From Treponema sp. (lineage in GTDB: Bacteria > Spirochaetota > Spirochaetia > Treponematales > Treponemataceae), in assembly GCA_017617145.1 (NCBI GenBank), contig JAFZWX010000074.1, positions 1-14,752 of the forward strand: a stretch of 14,752 nucleotides of DNA. Direction: 5' to 3'. The first letter of the stretch is position 1, and every line of letters starts with the position of its first letter. Below the pieces are notes generated by a model that was not told the DNA's origin, made no database searches, and was given only the letters and a program-made list of their open reading frames with translations. Of this stretch, positions 5,272 to 12,250 are shown piece by piece. The position numbers and the translations under genes are program-made.

Positions 5272-8239
5272 GGTCATCTTTTGTACAAGGCGAGGTTTTG
5301 TAATCTACCAGAACACAACCTTTGTCTGTCTCCCATACAAAGTCCATGCTTCCTGTAACTATCTGACCGTTTTTAAGCTGATGTTTGAATGGAAGTTCGT
5401 GGTACTCGTTCTGGGCAGGGGCATAATTTTGGGTAAGCCATTCTTTTAAGGCTTCCCACGATGCCTTGATTTCACCAGGCTTTGGCAGATTACTTTCAAA
5501 ACCGTATGCCTTTACCATATCTGCAATCTGGGCATCGCTCTTATGATCTGCTACACAGAAGATGTCGTGAATACAGGTACCAAGGGCAGCTGGGTCATAA
5601 TTATCGTTTTTAATTACGGTAATAGGAGTTCCGCAATCAATAGGGTTAACTGCAATCTTTTCGCCTTCTATACTGCTTGGACTAAGGTTTCTGTCTAAAG
5701 GATTTTTGGCTGGAGTACCGGAGAGTTTTACAATGGTATCTTTGACTTTTTCGTGGGCGTATTCAATGTTTGTATCTACATTTGGAAGCCGGTCTGCAGA
5801 AACTCCTGCATTAAATAAATCACATGAATCAGCTGAATAATCGCAGGTAAAATTAAAGCCCATTTTTGTAAAGGAATCTAATGGTTTTGGATTTTTACCT
5901 TTGCCATTTAATGCCAGAATAAGTTTGTCTCTTGGACGGGTCATAGCAACATAAAAAAGCCGCTTCATTTCTTCAGTCATTCTTTCTTTTATTGCTTTAT
6001 AACGGTCTGTGTTTTTAATTGGCACAAGCCATTCTGGAGATGCTTTAAAAGAACCAAAGATATTAGGAAGCACACTTATAACAACTTCCGGGAACAGTTC
6101 CTCTTTTGTAGGAGCTTTTGTCCTTATGAAATGTGTTCCAAAATATTCGCGCTGAAGCATTCTATGTTCGTTTAAGAAATCATATTCACAACCCAGGACA
6201 ATAACTGTTTTCCATTCCAAGCCCTTTGACCTATGGTATGTAAAGAATTGAACACCTTCGGTTGCGCCCGAAACAGAAATATCGTGAGTTTTAATATAAT
6301 CAATAAAGCCTGTAATTGAACTTGGTATATGCATTTGCGCACAATAATCTTCATAAGCCGGAGCTGCATTTATAATTGCATGAAGGATTTTAGTAGAATC
6401 TGCAACATCATTAAGCTTTTTTGCAACATTGTATAAGTCAAGCTCAACAATAAGCCCCTGAACCATAGCAGAAATTGACTGAAGTCTATAATCATCCCTG
6501 ATTTCCAGAACTTTTTTTACCAGAGGAATATCATCATAAAACATATCCCCTTTGGCATGATTGGAATTAAAATCAAGTTTATCATCAATAACCTTTTCAA
6601 TTTTGTAATCTGGTTCGGTTAAAAAAGCAATATGTGCTTTTGGATATTCAGCTCGTTCATCTTCAATAAGCTGAAGAATTGCAATTACAAGTCGAACTGT
6701 GTAAGCACCAGCCAAAGAATCATCGGCAATAAAGACCGAGACTTCAAATTTTCGTAAAGCATTTGCAACATCTTTGAGATGATCATTGTTTTTTGCTAAT
6801 ACTGCAATATCTTTTGGCTTTTCACCTTTATTTATTAACTCTACAATATTTGCAGCAATATTCTTAGCTCTATCTTTGGCATTACTTTCGGTGAGCCACC
6901 AGAAACCAACCTTCCCTTTATCTTCTCGTACAGGATCAAGATGTACTTCCTTCTTTTCTTCATCAGTAACTTTATTGAAAACCTTTTCAAAAACTGCATT
7001 AGTAAAGTTCACGATATTAGGAATAGAACGCCAGCTGTTGCCAAGTATTTGTGTTGAACAGCCATCAAGACCTTTAGTTTCATTGGCCTTTACAATATCC
7101 ATAACAGATGTTGTCAGCTCTGTGTCAGAACCGCGGAAACCATAAATTGCCTGTTTTTTATCGCCTACCCAAATGCTGTTATCTACAATTTCCGAAAGCT
7201 TATCAAAAATCTTTACCTGAATAGGACTACAATCCTGAAACTCATCTACAAAAACATATTTGTAAGTTGCCTTTAGATCTGCTGCAACTTCATCGTTCTG
7301 TAGCAGCTCATAAAACATTTTTTCCATGTCGGAATAGTCAATAAGATGATTTTCCTTTTTGAATTCTTCGTACTGTCTGGATCGTCTTTCGGCAAGCTTA
7401 AAAATCAAATCAATATAATCATTTACCAGGCAGTGAACTTCTTCTGTTGCATATAAATCGCTTAAGTCATTTGCAATTTCGGCAATATCGTTTTCAAGTT
7501 CATCAAAGGGGAGACTATAAAGAAACTCTAATACATTCTGAGCATATAAAAGTGAAGAAGGATTGCTTGTTTCAAGATTGCGCCTCTGATTATTAATTTC
7601 AACCCTAAGTTGTTCCTGCTCATCAGATTCTGTTGCATTGTTAGCAATTTCGGCCTTATCTAACAGACTTCGCAAAGCATCTTTTTTTACCTTTATATGA
7701 TGTTCTCCGTGAAGGAATTTTTTAGTAACATCTTTTGAATAATCTATACTGTTCTTAAAATCTTTAATTGTGTAGCTTGTTGCATATTCAAAAATCTTAT
7801 TCAAATCATTTTTCCAGAATTCATCCTTAGAAAGAGAAAACTCTTTCATAAAGTCTTTCAAAAATGTCTGATCCTTTTCCTCTAAAAGATCTACAAGCGA
7901 CCGAGCCATAAAAGTCTGTTGATTTTCTTCTGTTATGACGTTGAGTTTTGGACTAATTCCAAGAACATACCAGTACTTCATAATCAAACTTTCTGCAACA
8001 CTATGAATTGTTCCTATAAGAGCCTGATCCAGACGGTCTGCCTCTGAAAGAAGATTGTTCTCATAAAACATAGCCTTGGCTTTCTCTTTAAACTCAGCTG
8101 CGGCTGCTTTTGTGTATGTTGTAAGAATTACGTTCTCGGGTTCAACAAGTTTATTTTTCACGGCATCGGTCAAAATCTGAGTAAGAGTATGAGTTTTACC
8201 ACTTCCGGCACTGGCACTAATATATTTTACGTTTTTCAT
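5129..8239 (-). CDS. AddA/RecB-like UvrD-family helicase with C-terminal PD-(D/E)XK nuclease
   Basis: A 1036-residue superfamily 1A helicase-nuclease, the motor and 3' nuclease subunit of AddAB-type double-strand-break resection. All motifs are present: Walker A ASAGSGKT (residues 9-16); motif Ia LTTYTKAAAAEF; II FVDEFQD; III WVGDKKQAIYGFRGSD; IV GNSWRS; V TYHRSKGLEWK; VI RLFYVAMTRPRD. The nuclease domain has H891 (GTCIHDIF), D966 (GSMDFVW) and D979-x-K981 (VDYKT). It is shorter than Bacillus AddA (about 1230) but looks intact, and the final LLYYPVVGVVVKI resembles the end of such domains. AGGAGG, overlapping the stop of the upstream AddB-like gene, precedes the ATG, so the two are probably translationally coupled. 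Whether this is the cell's main recombination nuclease or a defence copy cannot be told here. Confidence 0.88.
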   Translation of the reverse strand: MKNVKYISASAGSGKTHTLTQILTDAVKNKLVEPENVILTTYTKAAAAEFKEKAKAMFYENNLLSEADRLDQALIGTIHSVAESLIMKYWYVLGISPKLNVITEENQQTFMARSLVDLLEEKDQTFLKDFMKEFSLSKDEFWKNDLNKIFEYATSYTIKDFKNSIDYSKDVTKKFLHGEHHIKVKKDALRSLLDKAEIANNATESDEQEQLRVEINNQRRNLETSNPSSLLYAQNVLEFLYSLPFDELENDIAEIANDLSDLYATEEVHCLVNDYIDLIFKLAERRSRQYEEFKKENHLIDYSDMEKMFYELLQNDEVAADLKATYKYVFVDEFQDCSPIQVKIFDKLSEIVDNSIWVGDKKQAIYGFRGSDTELTTSVMDIVKANETKGLDGCSTQILGNSWRSIPNIVNFTNAVFEKVFNKVTDEEKKEVHLDPVREDKGKVGFWWLTESNAKDRAKNIAANIVELINKGEKPKDIAVLAKNNDHLKDVANALRKFEVSVFIADDSLAGAYTVRLVIAILQLIEDERAEYPKAHIAFLTEPDYKIEKVIDDKLDFNSNHAKGDMFYDDIPLVKKVLEIRDDYRLQSISAMVQGLIVELDLYNVAKKLNDVADSTKILHAIINAAPAYEDYCAQMHIPSSITGFIDYIKTHDISVSGATEGVQFFTYHRSKGLEWKTVIVLGCEYDFLNEHRMLQREYFGTHFIRTKAPTKEELFPEVVISVLPNIFGSFKASPEWLVPIKNTDRYKAIKERMTEEMKRLFYVAMTRPRDKLILALNGKGKNPKPLDSFTKMGFNFTCDYSADSCDLFNAGVSADRLPNVDTNIEYAHEKVKDTIVKLSGTPAKNPLDRNLSPSSIEGEKIAVNPIDCGTPITVIKNDNYDPAALGTCIHDIFCVADHKSDAQIADMVKAYGFESNLPKPGEIKASWEALKEWLTQNYAPAQNEYHELPFKHQLKNGQIVTGSMDFVWETDKGCVLVDYKTSPCTKDDLINKDSDVHAGKYSGQLACYEQALVAAGKKVLAKLLYYPVVGVVVKI

Positions 8240-8251
8240 TTTTAATCCCTC

Positions 8252-10933
8252 CTACTTCCTGCTCTTTAACAAATCAATGTTTTCATCTGGATACGGACCT
8301 TTTTTGCAATCAGCTTTCAAATCCGAGTCATAATAATAGTCTGTAGGAAAAAGCTCTTGTTCTTCATAAATCTGGTCATAACCAAAACTGCCTGCAACAA
8401 AATCACTCGTTTCTTCAATACTTCCGTCAAAGATCTGCTCTTTACGATATTCATAGGTATTCTGCAGCTCTTTTAAAAGCTTCTTGGCTTTGCGTTCAGA
8501 CGAAACATAAACCTGCTGAAGATTTATACCATCAGATAAAAAATTCTGGCAGGAAATAAACCTTGCTTCCGAAATTATAAAATAGGCAACCGCTTTTACA
8601 GTGACTTTATATTCCTTTTCAACAAGCTCCTTGTACAAGGCAAACTGAACAGATTTATTTTCTCTAAGTTTATTTGCATGCTTATAGGTCGAGCTCCATT
8701 TAAAATCAAATATATAGAAATTATTTTCCGGATCAGCAAGAATCATATCTACCTTACCGTTTACTTTAAGCTTTTCGACCTTGTCTTCCAGTTTTTTCTC
8801 ACAGGCAACCACATGAAGCTCTTTTGCAAATATACCTTTTAAAAGCTCTTCCAAAGCCGATTTTACTTGTATCTTAAACTGTTTAAGCTCCTGCCGATTT
8901 TCTTTAATAAGAAGAATTGCTCCTTCGGCTTGAACAATCTGTTGAAAAACCTCTTCAAAACGTTCCTCTATCTGCTTTTTTATATAAGACGGAGTGCCGC
9001 TGCCTTTTACTTCTTTGGTTGGAGCAAAAAGAATCTCAATTATTCTATGAGCTATATTTCCTTCAGTAGTATATAGATCAGCCAGACAATCTACTGCGTT
9101 AGACGAAAAACGGGCAAAATTATTTACAACATAATCTAAAGGCCATGGGATCACTTTCTCAAGATTTGATGAACTTTGATGATCCGGCCATTTTTCTTTT
9201 ATATAATCATTCTTGGAAATCTGAACAAATTCCTGTTCGCTTTCCATGCGGTTGTCAATTTTTTTGACTGTTTTTTTCAAAGAGTCATCCAGCGTCATTT
9301 GCTTTATGAAAGGCGCAATGTCATATTTTTCTAACTGAATATAAACAGGGCTCTTAGGAGCATTGGCAGAATCAATTTTATCAATTGTTACAAGAACAAG
9401 TTTTTTGCGGGTTTTAGCAAATGGAATCAGCAAAAGATTTTTTAGATAATCACGTTCATGTTCCTGTGGCCACAAAGGTAAAACTTCCTTAAAAGCCTGT
9501 GCTTCTGCAGGAACTAAGAACGAATATGTAAGCCTTGGTGAATTACCGCAATTGTAAAAATCGCACCACACAGTTTTTTCAGCCACATCACAAAAGTCTG
9601 AATAAGAAGTAATGACTTTTTTCGAACCCGCCTGAGCTGTATACTGAGTCATAGAATGATCAGTTGTAAATGCTGCAGTTATTTGTGCAATGTCATCATA
9701 AGGAATTGTTTGCGTTTCAAGATTGTCCAAAAGATTAAGAAGATTTTCGGCCTGTGCAGCAACAAACCCAAGCTGATCTTTGCCCGGATCGGTATTATGT
9801 TTATTTGACATTTCTTTATAGCACCAATCTCTGAGATTTTTTATAAATTCTTTTATCTCCGAAACTTCAAGTTCCGACTCTTCAAAATACGGATGATTAA
9901 TATCTGGAATAAACTTCTGAATACTATCTTCTGACTTTGGATACTCTTTAATATAATTGGCAATATATTCGCGGCAGGAATCATTATAAAATCCGCCTGT
10001 ATCGCAAATGCACGAAGCCAGCCCTTTTCTAAAACCAGGCGCCAGCGGATTTGGCGAAGTATTCAACCACTCTACAATATTTTTAACATTAAGCGGGCGT
10101 TCAAAAATTGTAAGGGCAATATTCAAGAGTTGTGCTGTGTGAGGGATGCCTGAGATTTCGGAACCACTTAGCCGCTTGCCTTCGAGCTTTTGCCAGTTGT
10201 CAAACTCCTTGTTTTCGGCATTAATCCATACGTCAAAGTTATCGGCATCCAGCAGACTCAAGTATTTTATGGCTTCATCGCGCTCGGCAAAGTTCCAGAT
10301 TTCAAAGGAGTCATCGGCCGGGTCCAGTTCAACACCCTTCTTTCCCTCCAGAATTGAATAAACCTTTCCAATATTGTTGTCTGGCAAGTCGGCCTTAACC
10401 GCTGTAAAATTTACACCACGTTCTATAAGAGTCTTAAGCAGACGAACTTCGGCAGGGGCAAAATCCTCGTAGTACTCTGAAACAATAATTTCCATTTGAG
10501 GAAGCGGACATCCATCTTCAACCTGAGTAATCAACTCAAGCAGAGCTTCCCCATCAGATTTATCAGTAAAATATTCTTCAATGCCACAAAGAGTCTTCAT
10601 TCGTTCCGTTGGAGCCGGAGCAGCCTTAGTCCATCCGTCGGCGGCAAGTGTGTCGCGCCATTCAAGACATTTTTTTGCGGTATTCAGCTGGTCAACTTTA
10701 AAAGAGGCAGCCATCACACTTTTTGGATTTTTTGCCATATACTTTTTCATGGCAGCATAATAGTGTACAAAACGAGTTCCATAATCCGCAACATCAGAAC
10801 AAATGCCGGCATGCAGCCTTATAACATTACAAAGTCCCGCAGTATTTACAATTTTAGAATCAAAGAAAACCGGGCTCTTCTTAAAATCAACATAAGCACT
10901 ACCAGTAAACGCCGGATTATAGAACAATTTCAT
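8252..10933 (-). CDS. AddB-like PD-(D/E)XK nuclease, partner of the AddA-like helicase
   Basis: An 893-residue protein encoded directly before the AddA-like gene with a 12-base gap, the usual addB-addA order. The C-terminal nuclease domain shows H629 (NIAHRIIEILF), D729 (KVDMILAD), D743-x-K745 (IFDFKW) and Q near 763 (VQFALY). The N-terminus (MKLFYNPAFTGSAYVDF) lacks the G-x-x-G-x-GKT Walker A loop found in Bacillus AddB, and there is no cysteine cluster of the AddB Fe-S type; it is shorter than the 1166-residue Bacillus protein. Divergent AddB proteins in other phyla also lack these. CAGGAG lies 7 bases before the ATG. Shared palindrome site 3 is 67 bases upstream. A TGC-TATAAT box at 10952-10957 lies very close to the ribosome binding site, so the true promoter may be further up. 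Confidence 0.75.
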   Translation of the reverse strand: MKLFYNPAFTGSAYVDFKKSPVFFDSKIVNTAGLCNVIRLHAGICSDVADYGTRFVHYYAAMKKYMAKNPKSVMAASFKVDQLNTAKKCLEWRDTLAADGWTKAAPAPTERMKTLCGIEEYFTDKSDGEALLELITQVEDGCPLPQMEIIVSEYYEDFAPAEVRLLKTLIERGVNFTAVKADLPDNNIGKVYSILEGKKGVELDPADDSFEIWNFAERDEAIKYLSLLDADNFDVWINAENKEFDNWQKLEGKRLSGSEISGIPHTAQLLNIALTIFERPLNVKNIVEWLNTSPNPLAPGFRKGLASCICDTGGFYNDSCREYIANYIKEYPKSEDSIQKFIPDINHPYFEESELEVSEIKEFIKNLRDWCYKEMSNKHNTDPGKDQLGFVAAQAENLLNLLDNLETQTIPYDDIAQITAAFTTDHSMTQYTAQAGSKKVITSYSDFCDVAEKTVWCDFYNCGNSPRLTYSFLVPAEAQAFKEVLPLWPQEHERDYLKNLLLIPFAKTRKKLVLVTIDKIDSANAPKSPVYIQLEKYDIAPFIKQMTLDDSLKKTVKKIDNRMESEQEFVQISKNDYIKEKWPDHQSSSNLEKVIPWPLDYVVNNFARFSSNAVDCLADLYTTEGNIAHRIIEILFAPTKEVKGSGTPSYIKKQIEERFEEVFQQIVQAEGAILLIKENRQELKQFKIQVKSALEELLKGIFAKELHVVACEKKLEDKVEKLKVNGKVDMILADPENNFYIFDFKWSSTYKHANKLRENKSVQFALYKELVEKEYKVTVKAVAYFIISEARFISCQNFLSDGINLQQVYVSSERKAKKLLKELQNTYEYRKEQIFDGSIEETSDFVAGSFGYDQIYEEQELFPTDYYYDSDLKADCKKGPYPDENIDLLKSRK

Positions 10934-11000
10934 AATAAAACTCCTGAAAATATTATAGCACAGAATTAGCTGAATATATAAATAATATATGGGGAGACGC

Positions 11001-11015
11001 TATCATTTAGTGATA
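11001..11015 (-). promoter_or_regulatory. Shared palindrome, site 3 (addB-addA operon)
   Basis: TATCA-TTTAG-TGATA on the + strand; in gene sense AATATCACTAAATGATAG. It ends 67 bases before the AddB-like start. Two AT-rich -10-like stretches lie between it and the gene. Same orientation and flanks as sites 1, 2 and 4. Confidence 0.65.
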
Positions 11016-11041
11016 TTTTGGGAAATTTTTTTTGCAGATTT

Positions 11042-11069
11042 TGGGAGTTCTTTAATTTAGAACTTCCCA
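11042..11069 (-). terminator. Hairpin at the 3' end of the Fic gene
   Basis: TGGGA-GTTCT pairs with AGAAC-T-TCCCA with a single-base bulge around a 7-base loop that holds the stop codon. In gene sense it is followed by AAAATCTG and not a T run, so it may protect the 3' end or terminate only weakly. It separates the Fic transcript from the addB operon. Confidence 0.35.
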
Positions 11070-12134
11070 GTGGCCGCCTTTAGCTCCATTTTTACGGATG
11101 ATAGCACCTTCTTTTTTTAATTTTTCAATATGCTTTTGAACTGCACTTTGATTAATTGAAAGTGTATCACTTAATTCTTTACGGCTTATCGAATGATTTT
11201 CTTTTATAAGCTTATACACTTTCTGTGTAGTTTCTGACCACCTTTTCTGACCACCAACATTAGTTTTCTGACCACCGTCCTTTTTTGTATCCTGTTCTGC
11301 ATACCGAATATGACAGTATCTGTTTTTCAGTTCATTATGCTCACCCATCAAAAGATTCCTGAAAAATTTTTCCAAAAACTCAGAATTTTCATGAATTCCT
11401 TTCTTCAGATTATTATAATTCGCACGAACCAGAGCATTACGGAAGTACCACGAGTTTTCTGCAAAAATATCATTATTCACATTAAAGCCAAGCGAACGTA
11501 GATATTTGATTGTAAAGACAGCAGTAGTACGAGTGTTTCCTTCTCCAAAAGCATGAATCTGCCACAACCGGGAAACAAAGACAGTAATATGCTTTACAAT
11601 TTCTTCTGTACTTAAGTTTTTATAATTGAAATTTCGTTCCTGCTCAAAATCGTAATCTAACGCCATTTTTAATTCAAAAGCAGCGCCGTACATAACAGTA
11701 TCCCCGTCCAAAACCCATTCACGTTTAGAAATATCGTAATCACGGAGTTTTCCGGCAAATTTGAAAATTCCTTCAAAGAGCCTGCCATGAATTGCAATCA
11801 AGTGCGATGGAGAAAAATTAAAAGACTTCTCGCTCAAAATCTGTGCAATTCTGGAAGCAACCTTATCAGCTTCTTCAGTGCGTTCTTCAGAATCATCAGC
11901 ACGTTCAGTTTTAGATTCATAATAACTATCGATAAGAGATTTTGCTTCATCAAAACTAATTTCACCATCAATATTTCGTTTAGCCGTTTCGTATAGATAT
12001 TTAGAAGGAGTAAGACCATCCACCTGCTGCAAACCAATAGCAGTAGACCATGCATAAGTCCTGTCCTTTTTTTCAGGCTCAGTGTTACGGATATATTCTT
12101 CAAAATCTAATTCGTATGGGTGCTTATCTGGCAT
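11052..12134 (-). CDS. Fic family protein with VbhA-like N-terminal segment and C-terminal winged helix
   Basis: A 360-residue protein. Fic enzymes usually transfer AMP from ATP to a hydroxyl group of a target protein. The active-site motif is H194-AFGEGNTR-T, a variant of HPFxxGNGR that keeps the catalytic H, the acidic residue, GN and R. A flap/substrate region lies ahead of it (residues about 135-165). Near the N-terminus, NIDGEISFDEAKSLIDSYY resembles the VbhA antitoxin tail, and QQVDG could be a weakened inhibitory motif (D for E). Residues about 295-360 form a winged helix (ISRKELSDTLSINQSAVQKHIEKLKKEG), so it may sense or bind DNA. Reading starts also exist at 12170, but ATG 12134 has GGAG 8 bases upstream and the promoter box overlaps the longer version. 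Its target is unknown. It diverges from the helicase gene. Confidence 0.82.
   Translation of the reverse strand: MPDKHPYELDFEEYIRNTEPEKKDRTYAWSTAIGLQQVDGLTPSKYLYETAKRNIDGEISFDEAKSLIDSYYESKTERADDSEERTEEADKVASRIAQILSEKSFNFSPSHLIAIHGRLFEGIFKFAGKLRDYDISKREWVLDGDTVMYGAAFELKMALDYDFEQERNFNYKNLSTEEIVKHITVFVSRLWQIHAFGEGNTRTTAVFTIKYLRSLGFNVNNDIFAENSWYFRNALVRANYNNLKKGIHENSEFLEKFFRNLLMGEHNELKNRYCHIRYAEQDTKKDGGQKTNVGGQKRWSETTQKVYKLIKENHSISRKELSDTLSINQSAVQKHIEKLKKEGAIIRKNGAKGGHWEVLN
11231..11276. repeat. Three copies of a 12-bp repeat inside the Fic gene
   Basis: TTTCTGACCACC occurs at 11231-11242, 11244-11255 and 11265-11276. Two copies encode GGQK; the third is read in another frame (RWSET). The repeat lies in the linker between the Fic and winged-helix domains, where change of length would be tolerated. 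Confidence 0.7.
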
Positions 12135-12142
12135 TCTTATTT

Positions 12143-12158
12143 CTCCACTATAATTATA
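12143..12158 (-). promoter_or_regulatory. -10 box and ribosome binding site of the Fic gene
   Basis: In gene sense TATAAT (12158-12153) is followed by GTGGAG (GGAG at 12146-12143) and, 8 bases on, the ATG at 12134. No clear -35 is seen. The box overlaps codons of the longer possible start at 12170, which argues against that start. Confidence 0.45.
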
Positions 12159-12217
12159 CCCCAATCCCAAAATTTTTTCATTAAACTAACACTTTAAAAA
12201 ACAATTTCCCCACTCAA

Positions 12218-12232
12218 TATCACAAAATGATA
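12218..12232 (+). promoter_or_regulatory. Shared palindrome, site 4 (SNF2-like helicase gene)
   Basis: TATCA-CAAAA-TGATA, in context CAATATCACAAAATGATAG. It ends 18 bases before the helicase ATG at 12251, and 83 bases before the divergent Fic start, so it could affect both. It is oriented towards the helicase as the other copies are towards their genes. Confidence 0.65.
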
Positions 12233-12250
12233 GCCCCCGCCCATACAATA

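Noticed and set aside
11223..11276. CRISPR-like short repeats in the Fic gene
   Set aside because: The three 12-bp copies are separated by only 1 and 9 bases and are coding; there are no spacers of normal length and no cas genes.
12245..12250. ACAATA region as a promoter for the helicase gene
   Set aside because: It abuts the start codon, which leaves no room for a transcription start before the ATG.
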